A DNA stretch of 64,000 bases. It comes from MVRV01 sp964646755 (GTDB lineage: Bacteria; Desulfobacterota; Syntrophia; Syntrophales; Smithellaceae). Under the pieces are notes generated by a model, which was given only the letters and a program-made list of their open reading frames with translations, did not search any database and was not told where the DNA came from. The translations under genes and the position numbers were made by a program. The stretch's first letter is position 1. The number at the start of each line of letters is the position of its first letter. The stretch lies in assembly GCA_964646755.1 (NCBI GenBank), contig CAZYIE010000001.1, forward strand, positions 62,001 to 126,000, read 5' to 3'. Shown here one piece after another: positions 16,895-25,861 of this stretch.

Positions 16895-17056
16895 TCAAGC
16901 CATATCCTGAACAATGGTCTTCAGGGGACCAGAGCTGTAAGCGCCATTCCCGATAACTAAAGCGATGCGCCGCTCTGTCGCTGCAATCAATGAAGATGGA
17001 TAGATTAAAAAAAGTACAAACAGGACAAGGAAGATTCTTATACGCATGGATTGCAT
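16895..17056 (-). pseudogene. stub of an exported caspase-like (peptidase C14) protein
   Basis: The 53-codon frame has a signal peptide (MQSMRIRIFLVLFVLFLIYP) and then ATERRIALVIGNGAYSSGPL, the conserved beginning of a bacterial caspase/metacaspase-like domain. It ends at a TGA a few codons later, before the catalytic His and Cys. The break lies next to the orphan TPP aptamer. Confidence 0.7.
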
Positions 17057-17147
17057 AGGATTACCCCTCATTAAGAAATCTGGATTTCTTATACTTCAAC
17101 GATCAATAAATGGCAAATAGATGTTGCAGATAACATGGGCTGACTGT

Positions 17148-17366
17148 TCACGTAGAAAGACGAGACAGGATAAAACTGTTAAGTGAAACTCCTTCCTCGG
17201 CACAGCGAATCGCCAACTCCCGGTGTTTTTCAGGGGGATTCTCAAAGTAAGATTCCCTTTGAATTTCTTGAGTCCCAGTGGTTGCGGCACTGTTTCACCC
17301 TCTTCATCCATCCACTTGACAGACTCCGCAACAACATATTCTATCTCACCTAGCGCTTCCTTGAGT
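17148..17366 (-). pseudogene. 5'-truncated, frameshifted HicB-like antitoxin
   Basis: The minus strand reads LKEALGEIEYVVAESVKW, then EEGETVPQP and KFKGNLTLRIP, and in the next frame PEKHRELAIRCAEEGVSLN and FILSRLST before the TGA at 17148-17150. Together they make the C-terminal half of a HicB-type antitoxin with its arc-like DNA-binding end. The frame changes at a run of five G (plus strand 17233-17237); a sixth base would restore it. The N-terminus is missing, cut at the junction with the FAD-oxidase scrap. Confidence 0.65.
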
Positions 17367-17513
17367 CATCCCCACGGCGTGGGACGCATGATCGGCCCCT
17401 GGATGGAAGCACAACTGGGTCGGGAACAGATGGCTGTTTTACCGGCACTCAAAAACAACTTCGACCCGCGCAACATTATAAATCCGGGCGGCCAGCTCGG
17501 CCTGGATAAGTAG
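17361..17513 (+). pseudogene. C-terminal fragment of an FAD-linked oxidase
   Basis: The frame reads SHPHGVGRMIGPWMEAQLG, then MAVLPALKNNFDPRNIINPG and a stop at 17511-17513. This is the conserved tail (SHxHGxGR ... DPxNIxNPG) of glycolate-oxidase/alkyl-DHAP-synthase-like flavoproteins. Nothing of the FAD domain remains upstream. Confidence 0.75.
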
Positions 17514-17606
17514 CCGGTACAGGGATGAGGTCTCGCCTGAACGAAAAAAACTATATCATTGCTATCGATTAACCTGGACAATACTTTTTGACTGCTACGG
17601 ACACAA

Positions 17607-17643
17607 AAACGCCCCCGCGACGTACTCAACGGGGGCGTTTTTT
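17607..17643. terminator. bidirectional rho-independent terminator
   Basis: AAAACGCCCCCG and CGGGGGCGTTTT form a perfect 12-bp stem around a 12-nt loop, with T runs on both strands. It sits 20 bp past the stop of the acyl-CoA ligase gene. Confidence 0.85.
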
Positions 17644-17661
17644 ATCTCATTTGTTATGGAA

Positions 17662-19197
17662 TCAGATTTTCCCCTCCGACTTCAGGGCGGCCTTCAGCTC
17701 TTTCTTGAGGATCTTTCCCAGGAGGTTTCTGGGAATAGCTGTCCGAATATCGACGTATTTCGGCACTTTATAAGACGCCATATTGGACCGGCACCAATCT
17801 TGAAATGCTTCCGGCGTCAACACCTGACCCGGATGGAGAACCAGGCAAGCCATGACTTCTTCCCCGTAGATTTTGTCGGGAACACCGACAACGGCGACTT
17901 CCGCGACCTGGGGATGGCTGAAAATGATGCCCTCCAACTCCTTGGGGTAGATATTTTCCCCGCCCCGGATGATCATTTCCTTCTTCCGGTCAACGATAAA
18001 CAAGTAACCATCCTCATCCTTGTAGGCCATGTCCCCGGTGTGGAGCCATCCGTCGCGCAGTGTCTGGGCGGTATCCTCCGGCTTATTAAAGTAGCCCTTC
18101 ATGACATTGTCACCCCGAATGCAGATTTCTCCCACTTCTCCCTGGGAAACCTCTTTGTCATCATCGTCCATAATCTGAATTTCGCTTCCCGCAAAAGGAA
18201 TCCCGATAGAACCGATCTTCCGGACGCCGTCGATGGGATTGGCCGTTGCTCCGGCTGTGCTTTCGGTCAGCCCATAACCCTCGACGATAATCATATTGAA
18301 GGTTTCCTCGAATTTGCGGATAGTCTCCACGGGCATGGGGGCCGCGCCGCAGACTCCGTAGCGGAGAGAGGACACGTCCAGTCCCTCGAAACCAGGTGTA
18401 TTCAAAAGAATCTGGTAGACCGTTGGCACACCGCTGAAGATGGAGACGCGATATTTCTCGACGCATTCCCAGAACTCCGAAGCCGAAAAATTCCGGCGCA
18501 GGATGATCTGGGATCCTTGAGCCAGGGGGGCTGTTCCGGTAATGACCAGCCCGTTGACGTGGAACAGAGGAAGAAAACACATTATAACATCATTTTTATC
18601 AATATTGGCCAGCAGGCTTGCCTGCCAGGAGTTGGTCAGGATATTGCGGTGCGTCAGCAAAACACCCTTGGGGTTGCCCGTCGTCCCCGAGGTATAGACA
18701 ATAGTGGACACATCATCGATGCTGATTTCCGCGGCGGGAAGTTCACCCGTCTCTGCCAACATTTTTTCAAACGGTAGAAAGCGATCATCTGTTGCCTCCC
18801 GTTCAATAATATGCTTCAGGGCAGGCGTCCCATCGATAATCTTGTCAATGTGCCCCCGATAATTGTGATCGCAAATCAGTGCCACTGCCCCGGAATCGTT
18901 CAGCAGGTACTGAATCTCTCCGGTTTGCCACCAGCAGTTGACCGGACCGGCAATAGCCCCGATCTTGTTGATTCCGAAATATGTATAGTAAAATTCCGGG
19001 CTGTTGTCCATGAGCAGGCAAACCCTGTCACCTTTCTTTACTCCTAATCGAAGAAGGCCACCGGCCACACGGTTACTTTGCTCATCCAGATCGCGGTAGG
19101 TAATATCCCGTTCGTAATAGCGGATGGCAATCCTGTCCTCATAGCGGCGCGCCTGAGTCGCCACCATTTCCCTGATGTTCACAAATTCGAGTTTCAT
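17662..19197 (-). CDS. long-chain-type acyl-CoA ligase (AMP-binding)
   Basis: This 511-residue adenylate-forming enzyme has the P-loop TIVYTSGTTGNPKGVLLTHRN near residue 165 in segments, VEGYGLTESTAG near 300, GWLHTGDMAYKDEDGYLFIVDRKKEMI near 385 and the C-terminal catalytic lysine in NLLGKILKKEL. It should activate a carboxylic acid to its CoA thioester in the cytoplasm; the substrate is not evident. The SDR gene upstream ends 35 bp before this start, and a strong terminator follows. Its nearest functional relatives in the window are the ligases at 25858 and 48400. Confidence 0.88.
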   Translation of the reverse strand: MKLEFVNIREMVATQARRYEDRIAIRYYERDITYRDLDEQSNRVAGGLLRLGVKKGDRVCLLMDNSPEFYYTYFGINKIGAIAGPVNCWWQTGEIQYLLNDSGAVALICDHNYRGHIDKIIDGTPALKHIIEREATDDRFLPFEKMLAETGELPAAEISIDDVSTIVYTSGTTGNPKGVLLTHRNILTNSWQASLLANIDKNDVIMCFLPLFHVNGLVITGTAPLAQGSQIILRRNFSASEFWECVEKYRVSIFSGVPTVYQILLNTPGFEGLDVSSLRYGVCGAAPMPVETIRKFEETFNMIIVEGYGLTESTAGATANPIDGVRKIGSIGIPFAGSEIQIMDDDDKEVSQGEVGEICIRGDNVMKGYFNKPEDTAQTLRDGWLHTGDMAYKDEDGYLFIVDRKKEMIIRGGENIYPKELEGIIFSHPQVAEVAVVGVPDKIYGEEVMACLVLHPGQVLTPEAFQDWCRSNMASYKVPKYVDIRTAIPRNLLGKILKKELKAALKSEGKI

Positions 19198-19232
19198 ATT
19201 CCTCTCCTTTCGGTTATAGTCATCCTCAATAT

Positions 19233-20048
19233 TTAAGACGCTTTTCTTCCTTCAAAACAATCCATGGCTTTCTCGGCGCCGGACATCTTCAGAACCCAGT
19301 CGAACAGGTGTGTCGGCAGGAGTTTTAGCACCATTGAGCTGTATATACTGTGAGGGGGAAGCATGACGTATGGTTTCCCTTTTTTGGCGCCGTCGACGAT
19401 CTTTCTGGCGGCATATTCCGGTTTGAGAACTGGACTCAAAAGCATAGGCTTAAATCCTTTGAACATCCCTGTATCGATGATATACGGGCAGACACACGTG
19501 ACCGTGACGCCCTTATGACCGAATTTTTTGAGTTCCCTGCGCAGGGCCTCGGAAAACCCGACTTCAGCGAATTTGCTCGCGGCATAGGCCGAAAGCATCG
19601 GCATGCCGATCAGACCGCTGGAAGAGGCGACATTAACAATGGCGCCGCTTTTCCGTGCAATCATGTCACCGATGAGCGCTTTTGTAAAGTAGAGATGTCC
19701 CCAGTAATTGACGTTCATCGTTCGTTCCATCTCTTCCAATGTGATATCGAAGAACGATTTGCCAACGACGGTGCCGGCGTTGTTGACAAGAATATCGATC
19801 GGTCCGAAATCTTTTCGAATCCTCTCAGCCGTCTGGATTACCGCCGCTCTGTCGGCAATATTACAAAGATAATAAGACGTTCGAACCTTCCTGGTCGCGA
19901 CCTCCTGGGCAACGCTTTTTACGGCCTGCTCATTGATGTCGACCAGAGCCACATTGGCGCGCTCATCGGCAAAATAGTGGGCCATCAGCCGGCCGATGCC
20001 ACTTCCCGCCCCTGTGATCAGAACATTTTTCCCTGACAGTGGTTCCAT
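19233..20048 (-). CDS. short-chain dehydrogenase/reductase
   Basis: A classical SDR with the cofactor loop NVLITGAGSGIGRLMA near residue 9, the NNAGTVVG motif near 86, catalytic Ser in NVASSSGLIG and YAASK as the Tyr-Lys pair near 155. The C-terminal region is extended (MVLKLLPTHLFDWVLKM), as in membrane-associated retinol-dehydrogenase-like SDRs. I chose the ATG at 20048, which follows AAGGAGGGAAG, over the one 15 bp upstream. It precedes the acyl-CoA ligase and probably shares its transcript, hinting at oxidation of an alcohol or hydroxyacyl substrate. Confidence 0.85.
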   Translation of the reverse strand: MEPLSGKNVLITGAGSGIGRLMAHYFADERANVALVDINEQAVKSVAQEVATRKVRTSYYLCNIADRAAVIQTAERIRKDFGPIDILVNNAGTVVGKSFFDITLEEMERTMNVNYWGHLYFTKALIGDMIARKSGAIVNVASSSGLIGMPMLSAYAASKFAEVGFSEALRRELKKFGHKGVTVTCVCPYIIDTGMFKGFKPMLLSPVLKPEYAARKIVDGAKKGKPYVMLPPHSIYSSMVLKLLPTHLFDWVLKMSGAEKAMDCFEGRKAS

Positions 20049-20203
20049 TCTTCCCTCCTTCATATGACATTAATTTTTACCCCGACAGATCACTTCCAGA
20101 ACGCAACCCGAGAAAAAAATGGGGTTACCCATAGGCACAAGCAAACGGTGCCAAGATTATAAGCACGTGGTCACTGATGAGGCTGTGTTGCAATTAGAAA
20201 AAA

Positions 20204-20284
20204 TTTCATTCCGAACGTATGTGAGGAATCTTAAGATGCTGAATTTATTGAAAGCAAGATTTCTCGCTTCGCTTCGAAATGACA
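20204..20284. repeat. MITE-like imperfect inverted repeat
   Basis: A 29-bp arm at 20204-20232 (TTTCATTCCGAACG ... GAGGAATCTT) matches the reverse complement of 20256-20284 (AAGATTTCTCGC ... CGAAATGACA) at about 21 of 29 positions, with a 23-nt loop. Elements of this look (AAGATTTCTCGCTTCG...GAAATGAC) are dispersed in many bacterial genomes. The rest of 20064-20416 holds no recognisable gene. Confidence 0.55.
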
Positions 20285-20416
20285 CAAAAATGAATTGCGA
20301 CACAGTCTCAAAAGCTCGGGTTGTGAAATGTCAGTATTCTTTCTGTTACCTTCCATCATCAATAGATATCCGTTTCTTGGGGACAGTGAACACTTTCTGC
20401 CGGCAAATATTTTCTA

Positions 20417-21742
20417 TTATCCGCAAAGATTTGCCAGTATATCTTTTGTCATCTTAATTCCCAAAAGCAGATTATCGAGAGAAATGCGCTCGTCGATGCC
20501 GTGCACGCGTCCAACATCTTCGCGTTCCAGAATAAACGGCGCAAAGCCGTAAGCGGGATAACCACGCTCGCGCCAGTACCGGCCGTCTGTGGCTCCGGCC
20601 ATCAAAAGAGGAAACACTCCCGCACCAGGAACATGCCGCAATACAGTATTGCGAATCGTTTGATAGAATCTGTTGTCCAGCGGTGCAATCCCTGAAGGCG
20701 GAGAGCTTTGAATTATTTCAATCCGAATTCTTTCATCAGCAATGCGGGAATCGAGCCAGCGGCGAAATTCCTTGGCATCCGTGCCGGGAAGCAAGCGGCA
20801 ATCAAGTTGTGCCTCCGCTTGTTCCGGGATAACATTAATCTGATAGCCGGCCTTAATCACGTTGGGGCTGACCGTATCACGCAAAAGCGCGTTAGTGAGC
20901 TTATCAGCAGCCAGTTTTCCGCCGGCAATTGCCAGAACCAGAGGATGAGACAGGTGTTTCAGCAGAAAAGAGGCAGGGAAATTCTGCGCCGGGGCCAGAG
21001 ACTTAAACATCATTCCTGCGGCCTTATCAACGCAAAGCGGCCTTGGTTTGTCGATTATGCGTTGAAGAGCGGAGAGCAGCGTTACATTAGCGCTATTGGC
21101 GTGCGGCATCGAGCCGTGCCCCGGATCTCCTGTGGCAATGAGACTTACGCGATAAATTTGCTTTTCGGCAACGGCAATGGCAAACATAATATCTTTTCCG
21201 AAAACGCCTTTCAGTCCTCCGCTGCCTTCGTCCCAAACCCACTCGGGATCGATTTCTTTTATGTGATTTTCCACAAGCCAACGCATGCCGTTATCGCCAC
21301 CGGGCTCCTCATCCGGCACGGCCGTAAAAATAACTGGACGGCGCAAGCGAACGCCCTCTTGAATAAGAGATTCGAGTGCCAGCAGAAATATGACTCCCAG
21401 CCCTTTGGTGTCGAGAGTGCCGCGGCCCCAGACAAATCCATCGGCAACGGCACCGCCGAATGGCGGATAAGTCCACTTGGACGGATCAGCGGCGACAACA
21501 TCCATATGGTGATTGATCATCAACGGCTTTAGCTTGTCCGCACCGGGAATGCTCGCGACGACGAGACCGCGGCCCGAGACGGGCTCATATATTTTTATAT
21601 CCTGTGTTATCCCCCGGCTGATCAGTTGATCACGAAGCCAGGTGGCGGTGGACATTTCATCGCCGGGCGGATTGGTCGTATCAAACTGCACATAGCGGCT
21701 TAATGTTGCCACCGCATCTTCCATTATTTTTTTGTCATCCAT
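20417..21742 (-). CDS. M20 family metallopeptidase/deacylase
   Basis: The 441-residue protein has the di-zinc M20 layout: MINHHMDVVAADPSKW near residue 95 (first metal His-x-Asp), WGRGTLDTKGLG near 128 (bridging Asp), VPDEEPGGDNGMRWL near 163 (catalytic Glu pair) and GATDGRYWRERG near 395. It also has the small dimerisation domain in between. It could cleave peptides, N-acyl amino acids or carbamoyl compounds. It lies 19 bp downstream of the MFS transporter gene and likely forms an uptake-and-hydrolysis pair with it. Confidence 0.88.
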   Translation of the reverse strand: MDDKKIMEDAVATLSRYVQFDTTNPPGDEMSTATWLRDQLISRGITQDIKIYEPVSGRGLVVASIPGADKLKPLMINHHMDVVAADPSKWTYPPFGGAVADGFVWGRGTLDTKGLGVIFLLALESLIQEGVRLRRPVIFTAVPDEEPGGDNGMRWLVENHIKEIDPEWVWDEGSGGLKGVFGKDIMFAIAVAEKQIYRVSLIATGDPGHGSMPHANSANVTLLSALQRIIDKPRPLCVDKAAGMMFKSLAPAQNFPASFLLKHLSHPLVLAIAGGKLAADKLTNALLRDTVSPNVIKAGYQINVIPEQAEAQLDCRLLPGTDAKEFRRWLDSRIADERIRIEIIQSSPPSGIAPLDNRFYQTIRNTVLRHVPGAGVFPLLMAGATDGRYWRERGYPAYGFAPFILEREDVGRVHGIDERISLDNLLLGIKMTKDILANLCG

Positions 21743-21761
21743 TATCTCACCTCATTATCCT

Positions 21762-23051
21762 TTACTCTGCCAGAATTTCCTCGTCCTTCACTTTCTGTAA
21801 ATCTTCCGGATAGGTCCGGGCGGCGACAAAGAATAATACTCCGGCCACAATACCAAATACACCGCAGAGCATTACGGCGATGCTTAGTCCATCAGCGCCG
21901 CCACCCAGTCGGTCAGAGACAATGCCCACGATATATGGACCCCAGGCGCCACCCAGCATGTATTGAGCGAAGACTGCCAACCCCATGGAAAGACCTTTAT
22001 GCGCCACCGGCACAACATCCTGCGAGATAGCGGCAATCGCCGGCATGGCCATTGCCGCGAGTATGCCGTAGAACACGGCCAGCCCTATCCCCAAAGGGCT
22101 GAAGCGGGTAAGAATAACGATTATCAGCAGCAATCCGCCAAAAATGTAGGCGATGACTGGAATATACATCCTTCCCCGCGGATTTTTCTTTTGCCAGTAA
22201 TCAGCAAGAAATCCTCCCAGCGGTGCGCCGATGATGGCGGCAAGGCCAATGCCGCCTGTTATGATGCCGGCTTTTGCTTCAGAGATATTCAGAATGCGCA
22301 TCATTAAACTGGGCAGCCAGATTAAAACCGACGACGTCATAAAAACGGCAATGCCCAATGCCGGATAATACCAGCGCATAGTGGGCAGCTTTAAAACATC
22401 GACCATTGCAATAAAAAAACCTTTGATGCCCCCGGCATTTTGCGGCTGGTCAACGGTTTTGTAATCTTTCATGAAGAAAGCCATAATTCCCAATATTACG
22501 CCGGGAATGGCGAAAAAGAGGAAAGGCGTCCGCCATCCCATCCTCACGGAAATAATGCCACCCAGAATAACGCCCGCCGCCGCGCCCAGGGGTATGGCAA
22601 TATGAAATATACCCATGGCCCAGCCGCGCCTCTCTTTCGGATAAGATGCGCTGATCATTGCTGTGCCACCGGGAACAAAACCAGCCTCGCCTAAACCCAC
22701 AAAAGCACGCGGGATAAGAACCCCGGCAAAATTCCTTGCCAGCCCTGTGGCAAATGTAAATCCGCTCCAGAGTATCGCCATAATGCCGATGGCTTTCCTG
22801 CGGCTCCAGCGGTCAACAAGGTAGGAAATGGGAAAGGAAAAAAAGGCCATGCCCAAAATCAAGACCGTTGAAGCAAGGCCGCACTGCGCATCGGTCAATC
22901 CCAGATCGATTTTCATCGGTTGCAGGATGACGGAGAAGACCTGCCTGTCCATATAATTGATTACATAAAGCAGTGTACATACAATTAAGACATAATGCGC
23001 CTGCCATCCACCTGTCTTGTATTCCGCAGATCTGATTTCTTTATCGCTCAT
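21762..23051 (-). CDS. major facilitator superfamily transporter
   Basis: About twelve transmembrane segments are visible, with the MFS loop motif YLVDRWSRRKAIG between TM2 and TM3 and DRQVFSVILQPMKIDLGLTD after TM1. These resemble the anion:cation symporter/hexuronate group. I chose the ATG at 23051 (MSDKEIRS), preceded by GAGGGGGT; the longer in-frame extension upstream has an atypical composition and lies in the divergent promoter region. Substrate unknown; the M20 hydrolase downstream suggests an organic anion or acylated amino acid. It is divergent from the ketosynthase operon. Confidence 0.85.
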   Translation of the reverse strand: MSDKEIRSAEYKTGGWQAHYVLIVCTLLYVINYMDRQVFSVILQPMKIDLGLTDAQCGLASTVLILGMAFFSFPISYLVDRWSRRKAIGIMAILWSGFTFATGLARNFAGVLIPRAFVGLGEAGFVPGGTAMISASYPKERRGWAMGIFHIAIPLGAAAGVILGGIISVRMGWRTPFLFFAIPGVILGIMAFFMKDYKTVDQPQNAGGIKGFFIAMVDVLKLPTMRWYYPALGIAVFMTSSVLIWLPSLMMRILNISEAKAGIITGGIGLAAIIGAPLGGFLADYWQKKNPRGRMYIPVIAYIFGGLLLIIVILTRFSPLGIGLAVFYGILAAMAMPAIAAISQDVVPVAHKGLSMGLAVFAQYMLGGAWGPYIVGIVSDRLGGGADGLSIAVMLCGVFGIVAGVLFFVAARTYPEDLQKVKDEEILAE

Positions 23052-23346
23052 TTCTACCCCCTCTGTCGAATAAGGCATCGGTTTTTCATGAAAACAGAAT
23101 AGGACGATAAGGTTTTGCCTGTCAATGGAAAACTGGCAAAAATTGCGGAATACTGTGCCGATGATTGCGGGAATGATGTGTGCGACTTGTTTCGGGGCGT
23201 TTTTTCCCGTACGCAATGCTTGCCTTGTCCATCACTAATTTTGATAATTGCATCATTCTTAATCGTAATATTTATTTGACTTTTTCCCCCGCCCAATCTA
23301 AGTTTCTGCCACCTGAAAAATAGCCATCAAGGATTTAATCTCAAGG

Positions 23347-24603
23347 TTGGAAATGCAAACAAAGAAACGTATTGTAATTACCGGTTTAGGGACACTAAAC
23401 GCTATTGCTAATAATATTCCCGATTTTGTGTCGGCCCTGCGTAGGGGAGTCTGCGGCATCCAACCATTAGACCTCTTTGACACAGAAGGTTTTCGCTGCC
23501 GTAACGGAGGCCAGATTAAGAATTTTACCCCACGCGATTACATTCCGCAGGATTTTTCTTTAAAAAGAATGTCCCGGGCGGACATGCTCTCTTTTGCCGC
23601 CACTCTGGCGGCGCTCACCGATGCCGGCCTTTATCCTTTACCACAGCAGTTGACGGAAGAGACGGGAGTCGCCATCGGCGGTGGTTCCGGCGGACTCCTC
23701 GAAGCGGAATCCTTTTATAAAGATTTATTAGAAAAAAATGGCAGATCTGCACGATTTTCACGCCTGTCCTCTGTTTATTGCGCATCTTCTGCTGATCGCA
23801 TCGCTTCCAATTTAGGATTGTCCGGTCCCAAAGCGACATTTATGACCGCCTGCTCGGCAGGAGCGACGGCCATAGGGTATGCACGTGATTTAATTCAAGG
23901 CGGCCAGGCCCAAATTATGATCGCCGGTGGAGTGGAGCCTATGTGCCGAATTACTTATGCAGCCTTTAATGCCCTCAAATCGCTCGACCCCGGAACATGC
24001 CATCCCTTCGATAAAGATCGCGAGGGATTATCTTTAGGTGAGGCAGCGGCGATCATGGTTCTGGAATCATTGGATGCAGCTGTAGACAGAGGCGCTAAAA
24101 TCTATGGTGAAGTTCTGGGCTACGGAGTCACCTGCGATTCTTTCCATATGACAGCGCCCGACGAAAAAGCTTCCGGCGCCGTCCGTTCCATGCAGGTAGC
24201 ACTTGCCGACAGCGGCCTTGCAAGCGAAGACGTTGATTATATTAATGCCCACGGCACGGCAACTTCGGTCAATGATATTATGGAAACTAAAGCAATTAAG
24301 GGAGTATTTGGGCCGCGTGCTTATTCCCTTCCGGTGAGCTCGACTAAGGCAATGACCGCCCATACGCTGGGTGCGGCAGGCGCCTTGGAAGGCATTGTTT
24401 CCATCCTGGCGCTTTCGCACGGTTTTATTCCACCGACGATCAATTACCGTAATCCTGATCCGGAATGCGACCTGGATTACGTGACCAGTGGTGCCAGATC
24501 GGCTGATTTGCGTATTGTGCTTTCTAATTCCTTTGCCTTTGGCGGCAATAATACGACGGTAATATTTGGCAAGTATGACCAAAGGGGTGTTCGCAATGGA
24601 TAA
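23347..24603 (+). CDS. beta-ketoacyl synthase (KASII/FabF-like, KS-alpha)
   Basis: This 418-residue thiolase-fold ketosynthase retains the full Cys-His-His triad: Cys169 in MTACSAGATAIG, His302 in NAHGTATSVND and His339 in MTAHTLGAAGA, plus Lys334. It should perform decarboxylative condensation of a malonyl unit onto an acyl chain. The next gene overlaps it by 8 bp and encodes a dead homologue, so the pair looks like the KS-alpha/KS-beta heterodimer of type II polyketide or aryl-polyene synthases rather than housekeeping FabF. It opens a nine-gene plus-strand block. Confidence 0.9.
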   Translation: MEMQTKKRIVITGLGTLNAIANNIPDFVSALRRGVCGIQPLDLFDTEGFRCRNGGQIKNFTPRDYIPQDFSLKRMSRADMLSFAATLAALTDAGLYPLPQQLTEETGVAIGGGSGGLLEAESFYKDLLEKNGRSARFSRLSSVYCASSADRIASNLGLSGPKATFMTACSAGATAIGYARDLIQGGQAQIMIAGGVEPMCRITYAAFNALKSLDPGTCHPFDKDREGLSLGEAAAIMVLESLDAAVDRGAKIYGEVLGYGVTCDSFHMTAPDEKASGAVRSMQVALADSGLASEDVDYINAHGTATSVNDIMETKAIKGVFGPRAYSLPVSSTKAMTAHTLGAAGALEGIVSILALSHGFIPPTINYRNPDPECDLDYVTSGARSADLRIVLSNSFAFGGNNTTVIFGKYDQRGVRNG

Positions 24604-25861
24604 TTCATCGCGGACAAATAGCGCCCAAAGAATTGTTATTACCGGTCTCGGCATGGTGACACCGCTGGGAATCGGCAAGGAAGAATTTCGCCGCCGGGTT
24701 TTTACGGGTGATTGTGCTATATCCCCCATTCAGTCTTTTGATACATCTGCGTTTCCGTCACACTTAGGTGCGGAAGTCTCTGGTTTTCAACCACGCGATT
24801 TTATCTCGGTAAAAAACATCCGGCGGATGGATAAAACTTCGCTTATGACTTCTGCCGCCGCCCGTCTGGCTCTGGAAGATGCCGGGCTCACGATAAATCA
24901 TGATAACCGCGACCGCATCGGCATTCTGCTGGGAACATCTTTTGGCGCCACCGATGTAACCGTGCAATTTGCCGGAACACTGTTTAAAGAGGGGCCTGCC
25001 TTTGTCAACCCGATCCTGGTTCCGAACACAGTGATGAACGCACCGGCCGGACATGCTTCCATTGAGTTGGGATTCCGCGGCGTTAATACCACAGTGACTC
25101 ATTTTGCCGTTTCGGCGGAAACTGCCATCGCTTACGCCGTATCGGAAATAAGCCGTGGTGCGGCAGATTTCATGCTGGCCGGCGGTGTGGACATTTTATC
25201 GAAATTCTATTATGAAGCGCTGACCCGGTTTCACACTCTTTCCCCTTCAGACGGGAAGGTCGAGGCATGCCGGCCATTTGACCGCAACCGCAATGGTTTA
25301 GTTGCCGGAGAAGGTTGTGGCATTGTGTGTATTGAAAGCCTGGAATCAGCCATCAAAAGAGGGCGGAAACCCTACTGTGAAATAAAGGGCTTTGGACAGG
25401 GCTCATCACCGACTGGACCAACCGGCTGGCCGGATAATGCCGACGGCATAATAAAGACCATTGGGCGAGCTCTGATTAATGCTGGAATCGGCCCGCAGGA
25501 AATTGCGGCAATCTCCGCTGCCGCCAACGGCGGAATAATCCTGGATAAGATCGAGGCTGCTGCTTATGCGGAAGTATTTACCGGAAATGAAAGCCGTCCT
25601 TTGGTTACTTCTCTCAAAGGTGCTCTCGGAGAAAGTTTTTCCGGCGGCGCAATCAGAGCCTGTGCTTTGGCCCTGTCTCTGGAAAAAGGCGCTTTGCCGC
25701 CGACCGTCGGACTAACAGAGCCTCTGAAAGCACTGACCTTTGTTCGGGAGCGAACACAGGCAATGGAAATCAATAATGCGCTGCTCGCCGGTATTTCCTT
25801 CGGCGGCACTTACGTCTATCTGGTGTTGGGAAACTGCACCGATAAGGAGGACAGAGGATGA
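24596..25861 (+). CDS. ketosynthase-like protein without catalytic residues (KS-beta/chain-length-factor type)
   Basis: The protein keeps the ketosynthase fold (IVITGLGMVTPLG; CRPFDRNRNGLVAGEGCG) but lacks the catalytic triad. The Cys position is Ala171 (HFAVSAETAIAYA). The first His segment reads ISAAANGGIILDK and the second LKGALGESFSGGA. Loss of all three residues is typical of chain-length factors that pair with an active KS. I chose the ATG at 24596, after AAGGGG; an ATG 30 bp upstream would deepen the overlap. Its stop overlaps the next start (ATGA). Confidence 0.85.
   Translation: MDNSSRTNSAQRIVITGLGMVTPLGIGKEEFRRRVFTGDCAISPIQSFDTSAFPSHLGAEVSGFQPRDFISVKNIRRMDKTSLMTSAAARLALEDAGLTINHDNRDRIGILLGTSFGATDVTVQFAGTLFKEGPAFVNPILVPNTVMNAPAGHASIELGFRGVNTTVTHFAVSAETAIAYAVSEISRGAADFMLAGGVDILSKFYYEALTRFHTLSPSDGKVEACRPFDRNRNGLVAGEGCGIVCIESLESAIKRGRKPYCEIKGFGQGSSPTGPTGWPDNADGIIKTIGRALINAGIGPQEIAAISAAANGGIILDKIEAAAYAEVFTGNESRPLVTSLKGALGESFSGGAIRACALALSLEKGALPPTVGLTEPLKALTFVRERTQAMEINNALLAGISFGGTYVYLVLGNCTDKEDRG

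Noticed and set aside
17223..17513. A 96-codon plus-strand ORF as a whole gene.
   Set aside because: Only the part from about 17361 is homologous to anything (FAD-oxidase tail); the N-terminal part is antisense to the hicB fragment.
17656..18777. A 373-codon plus-strand reading frame opposite the acyl-CoA ligase.
   Set aside because: It is the antisense of a gene with full ligase motifs and has no family features of its own.
19350..20036. A long plus-strand frame opposite the SDR gene.
   Set aside because: It is a shadow of the SDR coding sequence, with no ribosome site and no recognisable domain.
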